From positions 1 to 64,000 of the forward strand of contig NZ_JAJNQN010000006.1 in assembly GCF_022227845.1 (NCBI RefSeq): a stretch of DNA of 64,000 nt, given 5' to 3'. Shown here one piece after another: positions 17,244-26,469 of the stretch. The stretch's first letter is position 1; each line of letters opens with the position of its first letter. Below the pieces are notes generated by a model. That model had not been told where the DNA came from. It made no database searches and saw nothing but the letters and a program-made list of their open reading frames with translations. Source of the stretch: Ectothiorhodospira lacustris. Its GTDB lineage: Bacteria > Pseudomonadota > Gammaproteobacteria > Ectothiorhodospirales > Ectothiorhodospiraceae. The translations under genes were made by a program, and so were the position numbers.

Positions 17244-17809
17244 CGGGATGCCTCCGTATTCTCGGTGCCGGGGGAGGCCTGGCGGACGGTGAGGCGGAAG
17301 TCACTCAGGCGCACGCCCCGTTCCTCACGGGTTTCGATCACCAGCAGGACCGGTTCGGCAAACCAGGGGGAGTCTTCCAGATTGCGCATGTAGGCGGAGA
17401 CCCGGGCGTTGGATTCGGCCCGGCCGGTGACTTCCAGGTTGTTGTCGCGCTGGGTGACGCCGGTGAGGTGGGTGCCGCCCGGGAGGGTGTTGACCAGTTC
17501 GTCGAACAGCCGGACCACCAGCGGCCGGCTGGTTTGCAGTTCCTGGATGATGGTCATGCGGTCCACCAGGGCGCGGCGGGTGGCTTCCAGTTCCTGGATT
17601 TCGGCAATCTGCAGGTCCAGGAGACGAATCTCGTTCTGCAGGAAGTTGTTGCGCTGTTGTTGCTGCTGGATGAGGTTGTTGACCTGGACATGGGCCAGGA
17701 AGATCGCCACCAGGCAGGCCAGGCCCACCAGTGCGGCGATGACGGTAAATTCCTTTTGTTGTTCCTTGCGCCGTTGTTCTCGCCACGGGAGCAGGTTGAT
17801 GCGGGACAT
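17240..17809 (-). CDS. pilN: Type IV pilus alignment protein PilN
   Basis: A 189-residue bitopic protein. The N-terminal INLLPWREQRR motif is the signature that binds PilM. A single membrane helix (about 22-43), a coiled coil and a small periplasmic domain follow, and the fold mirrors PilO. The ATG overlaps the pilM stop by one base. Confidence 0.95.
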   Translation of the reverse strand: MSRINLLPWREQRRKEQQKEFTVIAALVGLACLVAIFLAHVQVNNLIQQQQQRNNFLQNEIRLLDLQIAEIQELEATRRALVDRMTIIQELQTSRPLVVRLFDELVNTLPGGTHLTGVTQRDNNLEVTGRAESNARVSAYMRNLEDSPWFAEPVLLVIETREERGVRLSDFRLTVRQASPGTENTEASR

Positions 17810-18870
17810 CAGTCGAAACTCCTCATCGCAAGGCCGCAGGCGATCATGAGGGATGGGGCGTCCCTGCCCAGACGCTGCGGGTTGACGCGGGGGTGAAGGC
17901 TCATCCGGCTGAAGGGATTGCCCACCCGGGTGAGGGTGGCCAGCCGGGCTTCGATCTGTTCATCCACGCCGGGGATGGCGGCACAGCCGCCGGCCAGGAT
18001 GATCTGGTCCACATGGGTATGGCTGCTGGCGGCATAGAAGAACTGCAGGAAGCGGGCGACCTGCTGGGACATGGTGTCTTTGAAGGGCTCCAGCACCTCG
18101 GGGACGTAGGTGTCGGGAAGGCCGCCTTCCTTCTTGCTGCGCCCCGCTTCCTCGTAGGACATGCCGAAGCGGCGCATGATGTCTTCGGTAAGCTGTTTGC
18201 CGCCGAAGCTCTGTTCCCGGGTGTAGATGATCTTCTGTTTGTGCAGGATGGTGATGGCCGTCATGGTGGCGCCCACGTCGATCACGGCGGCCAGGCCGTT
18301 GATGTCCATTTCCGGGGCCTGGGCGGCCAGGAGGGGGTAGGCGTGCTCGATGGCGTAGGCCTCCACGTCCACCACCTTGGGGGTCAGGCCCGCCAGTTCG
18401 GCGGCGGCCACCCGCATTTCTACGTTTTCGCTGCGGGAGGCGGAGAGCAGGACTTCCACCAGATCGGGATTTTTGGGCGCGGGGCCGATGACCTCGAAGT
18501 CCAGGTTGACCTCTTCCAGGGCGAAGGGGATGTACTGGTCGGCCTCGACCTGGATCTGCCCTTCCATTTCGTCATCCTTGAGATTGGCCGGCATGGTGAT
18601 GACCTTGTTGATGACCGCCGAGGAAGGGACGGCCAGGGCGCAAAGCTTGTTGGTGCTGCCCAGGCGCCGGTAGGCGGATCTGACGGCCTGGCCCACGGCG
18701 TCCACGTCCTGGATGGTCTTTTCGACCACGGCGCTGCCCGCCAGGGGTTCGACGCTGTAGCCTTCCACCCGATAGCTGTTGCCTGAACGGGACAGTTCCA
18801 CCATCTTCACGGAGGTGGAGCTGATGTCGATCCCGATCAGTGTGGGGCGTTTGCGGGCGAGTCCTATCAC
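17809..18870 (-). CDS. pilM: Type IV pilus actin-like protein PilM
   Basis: A 353-residue cytoplasmic protein with the FtsA/PilM actin-like fold: LIGIDISSTSVKMVEL phosphate-1 loop near residue 12, then a second nucleotide-binding region (AVIDVGATMTAITI near 190) and an adenosine loop (ILAGGCAAIPG near 300). The start codon is GTG at 18870, with AAGGGG five bases upstream. First gene of the pil operon; PilM binds the PilN N-terminus at the inner membrane. Confidence 0.95.
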   Translation of the reverse strand: MIGLARKRPTLIGIDISSTSVKMVELSRSGNSYRVEGYSVEPLAGSAVVEKTIQDVDAVGQAVRSAYRRLGSTNKLCALAVPSSAVINKVITMPANLKDDEMEGQIQVEADQYIPFALEEVNLDFEVIGPAPKNPDLVEVLLSASRSENVEMRVAAAELAGLTPKVVDVEAYAIEHAYPLLAAQAPEMDINGLAAVIDVGATMTAITILHKQKIIYTREQSFGGKQLTEDIMRRFGMSYEEAGRSKKEGGLPDTYVPEVLEPFKDTMSQQVARFLQFFYAASSHTHVDQIILAGGCAAIPGVDEQIEARLATLTRVGNPFSRMSLHPRVNPQRLGRDAPSLMIACGLAMRSFD

Positions 18871-18888
18871 GGTGACCCCTTCAATTCA

Positions 18889-18940
18889 TTGCGACACTTG
18901 GGTGGAGTGGCTTATAGTTTTTTCCAGATACTAGACCCAA
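18889..18940. promoter_or_regulatory. Overlapping divergent promoters, pilM and mrcA
   Basis: Rightwards, TTGCGA (18889-18894) and TATAGT (18913-18918) are 18 bp apart and could start mrcA with a leader near 130 nt. Leftwards, TTGGGT (18935-18940, minus) and TATAAG (18911-18916, minus) are 18 bp apart and could start pilM. The two -10 boxes overlap, so the promoters may compete. Hexamer matches are moderate. Confidence 0.45.
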
Positions 18941-19056
18941 GTTTTCGGAATTACTACCTTATGTCCCGCCGTTCATCCCTGTGGCGTGCGGTATTTCCGA
19001 AGAGTGGTTGCCTTCTCCCGATATCGGGCCGTGTTGTCGAGCCTGCAGGCATTTTC

Positions 19057-21492
19057 ATGCGCTTCCTGATCAAATCCCTTGTCCTTGGCCTGATGGCCGT
19101 CTTCGGCGTGTTCACCCTGGGGGTGCTGTTCACGGCGGCTGCCTATGCCTATCTGGCACCGCAGATGCCGGATGTGGAGAGTCTGCGCGAGGTGCAGCTC
19201 CAGGTGCCGCTGCGAGTATACAGCCGTGATGGGTTGCTCATGGCGGAATACGGCGAGCAGCGCCGGGAGCCGATTGCCATCGACGATGTGCCCGAGCTGA
19301 TGCGCCTGGCCTTTCTGGCGGCGGAGGACGACCGTTTCGAGACTCATCCCGGGGTGGATCATGTGGGTCTGATCCGGGCGGCGGTCAACCTGCTGACCAC
19401 CGGTGAAAAGACTCAGGGGGGCAGTACCATCACCATGCAGGTGGCGCGTAACTTCTTCCTGGAGCGGGAAAAGACCTATACCCGCAAGCTGACGGAGATC
19501 TTCCTGGCCATCCGTATCGAGCGGGAGTTGAGCAAGGACGAGATCCTGGAGCTGTATCTGAACAAGATCTTCCTCGGGCAGCGGGCCTATGGGGTGCGGG
19601 CGGCGGCCCAGGTGTATTACGGGGTGGACGTGGATGCCCTGACCCTGGCCCAGATTGCGACGATTGCCGGCCTGCCGCAGGCCCCTTCGCGGGCCAACCC
19701 CGTCACCAATCCCGCCCGGGCCGTGGCGCGGCGCAATTATGTGCTGGGCAGGATGCATGAGCTGGGATACATCGATACCGCCGCGTTCGAGGCGGCCCGG
19801 CAGGCGCCGGAGACGGCCCGGCTGCATAACCCGGTGGTGCAGGTGGACGCGGCCCATGTGGCCGAGATGGTGCGAATGGACATGGTGGCCCGCTTCGGCG
19901 ATGCGGCCTATACGGATGGGTATCGGGTGTATACCTCGCTGGACCCGGCCATGCAGGGGGCGGCCACCCGGGCCTTGCGGAAGGGGTTGATGGAGTACGA
20001 CCTGCGCCATGGCTATCGCGGCCCCGAGGCGGAGATTGATTTGCGTCGGCATGAGACCGACGCGGCCCTGGATCGGGTGCTGGCGGATTATCCGCGGGTG
20101 GCCGGGCAGCTCTGGCCGGGCGTGGTGGTCGAGGCGAACGCCGAGCGGGCGACGGTCTACGTGGGGCGGGGGCAGCGGGTGACGCTGAACCGTGCTGCGG
20201 TGGAATGGGCGCGGCCCTACGTGAATGAGTCCACCCGGGGGCCGGCGCCCCGGGGGGTGTCGGACGTTGTGCGTCCCGGCCATGTGGTGCGTCTGCTGCG
20301 CGAGTCCGAGGACCGCTGGGTGTTGCGTCAGGTGCCGGCGGTGGAGGGGGCGCTGGTGGCCCTGGATGCCCGGGATGGGGCGTTGCTGGCCCTGGTGGGG
20401 GGCTATGATTTCTATCGCAGCAATTTCAATCGGGCCGTGCGGGCGGAGCGTCAGCCCGGTTCGGCCTTCAAGCCTTTCATTTATTCAGCGGCCCTGGGCC
20501 ATGGCTTCTCTCCGGCCAGCGTGATCAATGACGCGCCCATCGTCATCGATGACGTGTCGTTGCAGGGGGAGTGGCGGCCGCGTAATTACAGTGGTCGCTT
20601 CTACGGGCCGACCCGGTTGCGGGAGGCCCTGGCCCATTCCCGCAATCTGGTGTCCATCCGGTTGCTGGATGAGGTGGGGGTGAATCGGGTACACGGTTAT
20701 CTGGGCCGTTTCGGGTTGGATCCGGCGCGCCATCCCCGGTCGCTGTCCATGGCCCTGGGCAGTGGTTCGGTGACGCCGCTGGAGCTGACCCGTGCCTATG
20801 GGGTGTTCGCCAACGGCGGGTATCGGGTGGAGCCTTGGTTCATTGATCGGGTGGAGGACGCCGCGGGCGTGGTGGTGCTCCGCAGCGTGCCCCGCCGGGT
20901 CTGTGAGTCGCCCTGCAGGGCGCCGACGCTGCCGGATGATCAGGTGGCCAAGCTCGGGATGGACGGGCTGACATGGCCCTCCGGGGACGGCCCGGCCTTT
21001 CTGGCGGCGGAGCGGGCCATTCCGGCCTCCAATGCCTATCAGATGTACAGCATGATGCGCGACGTGGTGCAAAGCGGCACCGGCGGCCGTGCCCGTGCCC
21101 TGGGCCGGGAGGACGTGGCGGGCAAGACCGGGACCACCAATGAACTGCGGGATGGCTGGTTTGCGGGTTTCGGCGGCCATATCGTCAGTACCGCCTGGGT
21201 GGGCCTTGATCAGTACACGTCCCTGGGTCGGCGTGAGACCGGCGGTTCCACGGCCCTGCCCATCTGGGTGGATTTCATGGGGGAGGCCTTGAAGGGGCAG
21301 CCCCAGCGTCGTTGGTCCCAGCCTTCCGGCATGGTGAGTCTGCGGATTGATGCGGAAACCGGCGGCCGGGTGACCAGCCGGACCCAGCGCACGATCTTCG
21401 AGGCATTCACGCCGGAGCAGTTGCCGCCGGAGCTGCCCCGGGATGCGCCGGGTCCGATGGCGGATGAGCATACGCCGGAAAGTATCTTTTGA
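19057..21492 (+). CDS. mrcA: Penicillin-binding protein 1A
   Basis: An 811-residue class A PBP. A single N-terminal membrane helix is followed by the GT51 glycosyltransferase domain (about 55-230; catalytic Glu in AAEDDRFETHPG, and GGSTITMQVARNFF), an OB-like insertion and the transpeptidase domain with SxxK (SAFK), SxN (SRN) and KTG (GKTGTT) motifs in order. It polymerises and cross-links peptidoglycan. The ATG at 19057 is chosen because it starts immediately before the membrane helix; the frame extends upstream to 18889 without similarity. The divergent mrcA-pilM arrangement is widely conserved in gammaproteobacteria. Confidence 0.95.
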   Translation: MRFLIKSLVLGLMAVFGVFTLGVLFTAAAYAYLAPQMPDVESLREVQLQVPLRVYSRDGLLMAEYGEQRREPIAIDDVPELMRLAFLAAEDDRFETHPGVDHVGLIRAAVNLLTTGEKTQGGSTITMQVARNFFLEREKTYTRKLTEIFLAIRIERELSKDEILELYLNKIFLGQRAYGVRAAAQVYYGVDVDALTLAQIATIAGLPQAPSRANPVTNPARAVARRNYVLGRMHELGYIDTAAFEAARQAPETARLHNPVVQVDAAHVAEMVRMDMVARFGDAAYTDGYRVYTSLDPAMQGAATRALRKGLMEYDLRHGYRGPEAEIDLRRHETDAALDRVLADYPRVAGQLWPGVVVEANAERATVYVGRGQRVTLNRAAVEWARPYVNESTRGPAPRGVSDVVRPGHVVRLLRESEDRWVLRQVPAVEGALVALDARDGALLALVGGYDFYRSNFNRAVRAERQPGSAFKPFIYSAALGHGFSPASVINDAPIVIDDVSLQGEWRPRNYSGRFYGPTRLREALAHSRNLVSIRLLDEVGVNRVHGYLGRFGLDPARHPRSLSMALGSGSVTPLELTRAYGVFANGGYRVEPWFIDRVEDAAGVVVLRSVPRRVCESPCRAPTLPDDQVAKLGMDGLTWPSGDGPAFLAAERAIPASNAYQMYSMMRDVVQSGTGGRARALGREDVAGKTGTTNELRDGWFAGFGGHIVSTAWVGLDQYTSLGRRETGGSTALPIWVDFMGEALKGQPQRRWSQPSGMVSLRIDAETGGRVTSRTQRTIFEAFTPEQLPPELPRDAPGPMADEHTPESIF

Positions 21493-21511
21493 AGCTATCG
21501 GGAGGGCCGTC

Positions 21512-22105
21512 ATGTCCACCAATGATCTTCGCGTGCGTCAGATGATTGCCGAGGAGGCGGCCCGCATTATCCTGGATGAAGGGGTGGTGGATTACCGCCT
21601 GGCCAAGCGCAAGGCAGCGGACCGGCTGGGGGCGGGGCAGACACGGAATCTCCCCAGAAACACGGAGATCGAGGAGGCGGTGATGGAGCGTCAGCGTCTG
21701 TTCGAGGACGACGAGTCACGGCTGCAGCTTCGACATCTGCGTCAGGTGGCGTTGAAGGCCATGCGGATGCTGGCGTCCTTCAATCCCCGTCTGGTGGGGC
21801 CGGTGCTGACGGGGATTGTCAATGGCCGGGATGAGCTGACCCTGCATGTGTTTGCGGACAGTCCGGAGGAGGTCATTTTCTTTCTGCAGGATCGGGGCGT
21901 GAGCTGGCGGGCGGACGAACGCCGGGTGCGGAGCGGACAGGGCCATGTGCTTTACCCCTGCATTGAGTTTGGTGCGGAGGGGGTGGATGTGGATGTGGTG
22001 GTGTTCCCGGTGGACGGGATCCGTCAGCCGCCCCCGAGTCCGGTGGACGGACGGCCGATGAAGCGGGCGGGGGTGAAGGAGGTGGAGCAGATGTTGGAGG
22101 GGTGA
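21512..22105 (+). CDS. Conserved protein of unknown function
   Basis: A 197-residue soluble protein without signal peptide or membrane segment. The N-terminal third is helical (MIAEEAARIILDEGVVDYRL followed by AKRKAADRLG), the middle contains RNTEIEEAV and basic Arg-rich helices, and the C-terminal half is beta-rich, ending in a Pro-rich patch and a short helix. The AARII...DYRLAKRKAA...LPRNTEIEEA arrangement recurs in gammaproteobacterial hypothetical proteins, some resembling nucleotidyltransferase-like proteins, but no catalytic motif is clear. GGGAGGG precedes the ATG. It follows mrcA by 19 bp and is probably co-transcribed. Confidence 0.7.
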   Translation: MSTNDLRVRQMIAEEAARIILDEGVVDYRLAKRKAADRLGAGQTRNLPRNTEIEEAVMERQRLFEDDESRLQLRHLRQVALKAMRMLASFNPRLVGPVLTGIVNGRDELTLHVFADSPEEVIFFLQDRGVSWRADERRVRSGQGHVLYPCIEFGAEGVDVDVVVFPVDGIRQPPPSPVDGRPMKRAGVKEVEQMLEG

Positions 22106-22123
22106 GGGTAGGCCCCTCACCCC
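22099..22123. terminator. Bidirectional hairpin between convergent genes
   Basis: GGGGTGAGGG, a TAGG loop and CCCCTCACCCC form a strong hairpin that includes the stop codon of the upstream gene and lies 7 bp from the hemE stop. No T-tract is obvious. The position between convergent genes supports a terminator. Confidence 0.55.
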
Positions 22124-22129
22124 GTCCTA

Positions 22130-23197
22130 TCAGCCGGCGTGGTACTGCTTGCCTTCTTCGTGCACTGTTTCCACCAGGGCGGCGACATTTTCCGGATCGA
22201 TCTTCGGATGGATGCCGTGGCCCAGGTTGAAGACGTGGCCGTTGCCGTGACCGAAGCCGGCCAGGACCTTTCTGGCTTCTTCGCGCACCTTGTCGGGGGA
22301 GGCGTACAACACGGCCGGGTCCAGGTTGCCCTGCAGGGCCACGCGGTCACCCACGCGCTTGCGGGCATCGCTGATGTTGACGGTCCAGTCCAGACCCAGG
22401 GCATCGCAGCCGGTGTCGGCCATGATTTCCAGCCACTGACCGCCGCCCTTGGTGAACAGCACCACGGGTACCTTGCGGCCTTCGGCTTCGCGGGTCACGC
22501 CTTCGACGATGCGCTGCATGTACTGCAGGGAGAACAGGCGGTAGTTCTCCGGGCTCAGGGAGCCGCCCCAGGTGTCGAATACCATCACGGCCTGGGCGCC
22601 GGCGGCGATCTGGGCGTTCAGGTAGGCCACGACGGTGTCGGCCAGTACGCTCAGCAGGTGGTGCAGGGTGTCGGGGTCGTCATACATCATGCCCTTGATG
22701 CGGGCGAATTCCTTGGAGGAACCGCCTTCCACCATGTAGGTGGCCAGGGTCCAGGGGCTGCCGGAGAAGCCGATCAGGGGCACGCGGCCGTCCAGTTCCT
22801 TGCGGATCAGGCGCACGGCGTCCATCACGTAGCGCAGCTTGTCTTCCGGGTCGGGCACGCCCAGGGCGCGGATGGCGGCGGCGTCCTGTACCGGGCGCTC
22901 GAAGCGGGGGCCTTCACCCTCGGAGAAGTAAAGGCCCAGGCCCATGGCGTCCGGGATGGTGAGGATGTCGGAGAACAGGATGGCGGCATCCAGGGGGAAG
23001 CGGTCCAGGGGCTGCATGGTGACTTCGCAGGCCAGCTCCGGGTTCTCGCACAGGTTCATGAAGCTGCCGGCCTTGGCCCGGGTGGCGCGATACTCCGGCA
23101 GGTAGCGGCCGGCCTGTCGCATGATCCAGATGGGGGTCGTGTCCACAGGCTCGCGCAGCAGGGCCCGCAGGAGTCGGTCATTTTTCAGTTGGCTCAT
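22130..23197 (-). CDS. hemE: Uroporphyrinogen decarboxylase
   Basis: A 355-residue enzyme, converting uroporphyrinogen III to coproporphyrinogen III in haem biosynthesis. The N-terminal signature [16 protein letters not shown] and the catalytic Asp region ([16 protein letters not shown]) are present, followed by the TIM-barrel with the [17 protein letters not shown] region. The ATG at 23197 gives the usual N-terminus (MSQLKND); a GTG at 23212 is possible. No close partner genes; a palindromic repeat cluster lies upstream on its 5' side. Confidence 0.96.
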   Translation of the reverse strand: MSQLKNDRLLRALLREPVDTTPIWIMRQAGRYLPEYRATRAKAGSFMNLCENPELACEVTMQPLDRFPLDAAILFSDILTIPDAMGLGLYFSEGEGPRFERPVQDAAAIRALGVPDPEDKLRYVMDAVRLIRKELDGRVPLIGFSGSPWTLATYMVEGGSSKEFARIKGMMYDDPDTLHHLLSVLADTVVAYLNAQIAAGAQAVMVFDTWGGSLSPENYRLFSLQYMQRIVEGVTREAEGRKVPVVLFTKGGGQWLEIMADTGCDALGLDWTVNISDARKRVGDRVALQGNLDPAVLYASPDKVREEARKVLAGFGHGNGHVFNLGHGIHPKIDPENVAALVETVHEEGKQYHAG

Positions 23198-23390
23198 GAG
23201 TTCTCGATGCACATGGGGTTAAACCCCCGATTATACGAAGGGTTGTCCGTGTACGTATATGGATGGAGGGGTGTTTACCCGGGCCAGGTCATGAAAACGG
23301 CCGATGTGCCGGTCTGAGTTGTCGCCATGTGCCGGCGGGGAGGCTCCCCCGGGTGCGGGGGCGTCCTGGGGGGAATGGCCTTCTTTTGGC

Positions 23391-23700
23391 CGTCACTCCC
23401 GCGAAGGCGGGAGTCCAGGGGTTTCGGGATGCCGCATGGATTCCCGCTTTCGCGGGAATGACGGTGGGTAGATGGTCGGCGTGGCCGTGGGGGGCTGTGG
23501 ATTCCCGCCTTCGCGGGAATGACGTGTCTAGCGAGGGATGAGGTATTCAATGGCCCGGGAATGGTGTTCTTTTGGCCGTCACTCCCGCGGAAGCGGGAGT
23601 CCATGTTTTCAGGGGGCCGCCTGGATTCCCGCCTTCGCGGGAATGACGGTGGGTAAATAGCTGACGCAGCCGTAGATTCCCGCTTTCGCGGGAATGACGG
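23391..23700. repeat. REP-like repeat cluster A
   Basis: Six copies of short palindromes occur in this 585-bp gene-free region (23198-23782). Two paired units (23391-23462 and 23578-23648) have a left half of the ACTCCCGCGAAGGCGGGAGT type and a right half of the ATTCCCGC-TTTC-GCGGGAAT type in inverted arrangement; two further right-type halves stand alone (23499-23524 and 23675-23700). Longer matching text around the two pairs (TTCTTTTGGCCGTCACTCCC) suggests local duplication. No gene is seen in the rest of the gap. Confidence 0.85.
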
Positions 23701-23782
23701 GGGTAAATAGCCGACGTATCCGATGAGGAACGATGTACTCAGTGGCCCGGGAATGATTCAATGACCAAGGAGTGAGGCGGCG

Positions 23783-24235
23783 TCAGGACAGGCGGCTTTT
23801 GACCATCCCACTGACCGCGGCCATGTCGGCGCGGCCTTGCATGCGGGGCTTGAGCAGGTTCATGACCTTGCCCATGTCCCGGGCCGATTCGGCGCCGGAT
23901 TCGGTCAGGGCGGCATCGATCATCTGCCGGATTTCATCGTCCGTCAGGGCCTGGGGCAGGTAGGCCTGGATCACCTCCAGCTCTGCCTGCTCCACCTGAA
24001 CCAGATCGTCACGGCCGGCCTGCTGGTACTGGGTGATGGATTCGCGGCGTTGCTTCACCATCTTGTCCAGTATGGCCAGAACCTGGGTGTCGTCGAGTTC
24101 GGTGCGGCTGTCCACTTCCACCTGCTTGATGGCGGCCAGGATCAGACGCACCGTACCCAGACGGGACTTGTCGCCGCCGCGCATGGCGGCCTTCATGTCC
24201 TCGGTGATCCGAGGTTTGAGGGATGAGGTCGTCAT
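23783..24235 (-). CDS. yqeY: YqeY/GatB-like tRNA amidotransferase-domain protein
   Basis: A 150-residue helical protein of the YqeY family: an N-terminal part with MKAAMRGGDKSRLGTVRLIL and KQRRESITQYQQAGR, then a C-terminal QAYLPQALTDDEIRQMI and a final MGKVMNLLKPRMQGRADM tail that resembles the GatB C-terminal tRNA-binding domain. Its biochemical role is uncertain. It follows rpsU by 14 bp; in many gammaproteobacteria the pair is followed by dnaG-rpoD, but here by a repeat cluster and hemE. Confidence 0.92.
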   Translation of the reverse strand: MTTSSLKPRITEDMKAAMRGGDKSRLGTVRLILAAIKQVEVDSRTELDDTQVLAILDKMVKQRRESITQYQQAGRDDLVQVEQAELEVIQAYLPQALTDDEIRQMIDAALTESGAESARDMGKVMNLLKPRMQGRADMAAVSGMVKSRLS

Positions 24236-24249
24236 GGGGCGAGAGGGAC

Positions 24250-24465
24250 TCAGTACAGACGCTCGCGGCGGCTGATTTCCTTCGAAAGGCGCTTCATCTG
24301 ACGCTTCACGGCAGCAGCAGCCTTGCGCTTGCGCACTTCCGTGGGCTTTTCATAGAACTCGCGACGGCGCACTTCGGTCAGTACACCGGCCTTTTCGCAG
24401 GTGCGCTTGAAGCGGCGCAGGGCGACCTCGAAGGGTTCGTTCTCTTTTACTCGCACGTGGGGCAT
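24250..24465 (-). CDS. rpsU: 30S ribosomal protein S21
   Basis: A 71-residue basic protein. It begins [20 protein letters not shown] and ends in an Arg/Lys-rich tail, with the length of E. coli S21. The ATG at 24465 is chosen because S21 begins at MP; an upstream start would add seven residues. S21 helps mRNA binding at initiation. It is preceded by a consensus-like promoter (24541-24569). Confidence 0.97.
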   Translation of the reverse strand: MPHVRVKENEPFEVALRRFKRTCEKAGVLTEVRRREFYEKPTEVRKRKAAAAVKRQMKRLSKEISRRERLY

Positions 24466-24540
24466 AAAATCGTCACCGTCCGTCAATTCAGTTCACAGGT
24501 TCAGGGGCACAGCTACTCCACCTCCGGCGGAGAATCACGC

Positions 24541-24569
24541 ATTATAGGATGGTGCGGATCAAAAACCAA
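24541..24569 (-). promoter_or_regulatory. Sigma-70 promoter of rpsU
   Basis: On the minus strand TTGGTT (24564-24569) and a perfect TATAAT (24541-24546) are 17 bp apart, with the start of transcription near 24535. The promoter overlaps the start of the divergent tsaD gene. Confidence 0.75.
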
Positions 24570-25634
24570 AGCCCTGTGAGTGAAATGAGCCTGAAAAACC
24601 CTGTTGATGCCGAAAACGCCCTGTGTGTCCTGGGGATCGAGACCTCCTGCGATGAGACCGGGGTGGCGGTGTATGACACCCGTCGGGGGCTGCTGGCCCA
24701 TGCCCTGCACAGTCAGGTGGCCCTGCATGCGGAGTATGGCGGGGTGGTGCCGGAACTGGCCTCCCGGGACCATGTGCGCCGGGTGTTGCCGCTGGTGCGC
24801 CGGGTGATGGGGGAGGCCGGGGTGACCGGTGAGGACCTGGACGGGGTGGCGTTCACCGCCGGGCCGGGGCTTTTGGGCGCGCTGCTGGTGGGGGCGTCGG
24901 TGGCCCGGAGCATGGCCTGGGGCTGGGGGGTCCCGGCGGTGGCCGTGCACCACATGGAGGGGCATCTGCTGGCACCTCTGCTGGAGGAACCGGCACCGGC
25001 GTTTCCCTTCGTGGCCCTGCTGGTGTCCGGCGGACACACAATGCTGGTGGATGTGCAGGGGATGGGCCGATACCGGATTCTGGGGGAAAGTCTGGATGAT
25101 GCGGCGGGTGAGGCCTTTGACAAGACGGCCAAGTTGTTGGGTCTGGGGTATCCGGGTGGCCCGGCGCTGGCGCGGCTGGCGGAGCAGGGAGATCCGGGGC
25201 GGTTTCGTTTCCCCCGGCCGATGACGGACCGGCCGGGGTTGGCATTCAGTTTTTCCGGTCTGAAGACGCGAGCGTTGACCACGTTGCAGGATCCGTCCCG
25301 GGATGCCCGGCTGGAGGCGGACGTGGCGCGGGCTTTCGAGGATGCGGTGGTGGATACCCTGGTGATCAAGTGCCGGCGGGCGTTGCACGCGGTGGGTGCG
25401 CAGCGTCTGGTGGTGGCCGGTGGCGTGGGGGCCAATCGGCGTCTGCGGGCGGCGTTGGCGGAGATGGTGGCCGAGGAGGGTGGGCAGGCGTTCTATCCGC
25501 GCATCGAGTTCTGTACGGACAACGGGGCGATGATCGCCCTGGCCGGTGCGCTGCGTCTGGCCGCCGGGGCGCGTTGCGGGCTGGAGATCCCGGCCCGCGC
25601 CCGCTGGGGGATCGATGAGCTGGTGCCGGTGTAG
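24549..25634 (+). CDS. tsaD: tRNA threonylcarbamoyladenosine transferase TsaD
   Basis: A 361-residue ASKHA-fold protein (Kae1/TsaD family) that, with TsaB, TsaC and TsaE, makes t6A37 in tRNAs. The [12 protein letters not shown] motif near residue 27, the HHMEGH metal-ligand motif near 138-143, the SGGHT motif, and the [10 protein letters not shown] motif near residue 293 are intact. Candidate starts are 24549 and 24585; the second gives a shorter tail before the VLGIETSC motif. It lies divergent from rpsU. Confidence 0.95.
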   Translation: MVRIKNQSPVSEMSLKNPVDAENALCVLGIETSCDETGVAVYDTRRGLLAHALHSQVALHAEYGGVVPELASRDHVRRVLPLVRRVMGEAGVTGEDLDGVAFTAGPGLLGALLVGASVARSMAWGWGVPAVAVHHMEGHLLAPLLEEPAPAFPFVALLVSGGHTMLVDVQGMGRYRILGESLDDAAGEAFDKTAKLLGLGYPGGPALARLAEQGDPGRFRFPRPMTDRPGLAFSFSGLKTRALTTLQDPSRDARLEADVARAFEDAVVDTLVIKCRRALHAVGAQRLVVAGGVGANRRLRAALAEMVAEEGGQAFYPRIEFCTDNGAMIALAGALRLAAGARCGLEIPARARWGIDELVPV

Positions 25635-25655
25635 CGCCTTCGGTCGCCCTGTGGG

Positions 25656-25672
25656 CGCGGCCTTTGGCCGCG
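25656..25672. terminator. Hairpin between tsaD and plsY
   Basis: CGCGGCC, TTT and GGCCGCG form a perfect 7-bp stem 22 bp after the tsaD stop, in the convergent gap. There is no T-tract. Confidence 0.4.
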
Positions 25673-25711
25673 AAGCATGGCATCCCCGGCCACCGCTGCC
25701 ATTCGTCGGGC

Positions 25712-26311
25712 CTAGGGCTGCTTTTTCTGCCCGATCTTGGGTTCCGTCTTGTTCATGATGCGGCGGATGTTGCCGGCGTGCCGTACATAGATGAAGGCCA
25801 TCATGAAGCAGGCCGCGATGGTGACCCAGGCATCGCCCATGATCAGGGCCACCCAAATGGGGGCCGAGGTGGCGGCGGCCAGGGCGCCGATGGATGAGGT
25901 GCGGGTGCCGGCGGTGGCCAGCAGCCAGATGACCAGGGTGCACAGGCCCACCGCCCAGTGCAGGCCCAGCAGTACGCCCAGCCCGGTGGCCACGCCCTTG
26001 CCGCCCTTGAACTGATGAAACACCGGGAACAGATGGCCGAGGAATGCGGCCAGGGCCACCAGCGCCAGGGCCAGCCCTGTCAGCCCCAGTGCCTGGGCGA
26101 CCAAGACCGGGATCAGCCCCTTGAGAAGATCGCCCGCCAGGGTGATGATGGCCGCTTTTTTGCCGCCGGAGCGCAGTACGTTGGTGGCGCCGGGGTTGCC
26201 GGACCCCTGGGTGCGGGGGTCGGGCAGGCCCAGGAGCTTGCAGGTGATGATGGCGGTGGAGATGGAGCCGATCAGGTAGGCGGCGATGGTCAGTATGATG
26301 GGCAGCAGCAT
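25712..26311 (-). CDS. plsY: Glycerol-3-phosphate acyltransferase PlsY
   Basis: A 199-residue integral membrane enzyme with about five helices that transfers acyl groups from acyl-phosphate to glycerol-3-phosphate, the first step of phospholipid synthesis. The SGNPGATNVLR motif (residues about 37-47) and the GGKGVATGLG motif (about 103-112) are the catalytic loops. tsaD-plsY adjacency is common in gammaproteobacteria, though here the two are convergent. Confidence 0.95.
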   Translation of the reverse strand: MLLPIILTIAAYLIGSISTAIITCKLLGLPDPRTQGSGNPGATNVLRSGGKKAAIITLAGDLLKGLIPVLVAQALGLTGLALALVALAAFLGHLFPVFHQFKGGKGVATGLGVLLGLHWAVGLCTLVIWLLATAGTRTSSIGALAAATSAPIWVALIMGDAWVTIAACFMMAFIYVRHAGNIRRIMNKTEPKIGQKKQP

Positions 26312-26394
26312 GGGGTGGAGTATCCTCGCCGGCCTGGTGGACCGTTCGGGCGGTTGGGTTTGCCGCGCATGATAACCGAGAAAGTGCCTTAAAG

Positions 26395-26425
26395 CCCCTC
26401 TCCCCTTGTGGGAGAGGGGTTGGGG
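26395..26425. repeat. GAGGGG-type inverted repeat
   Basis: CCCCTCTCCC ... GGGAGAGGGG, followed by TTGGGGTGAGGGG, forms a hairpin in the plsY/bioH divergent gap. Similar text (GGGGTTGGGGTGAGGGGG) appears at 36779-36796, so it looks like a dispersed repeat rather than a regulator. Confidence 0.5.
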
Positions 26426-26469
26426 TGAGGGGTGAACGGTTTTAATGTACTTGTTCCGGAGAGCTTTGA

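Noticed and set aside
24513-25943. 476-codon open frame on the minus strand
   Set aside because: It is antisense to tsaD and made of Arg/Pro/His-rich text without motifs.
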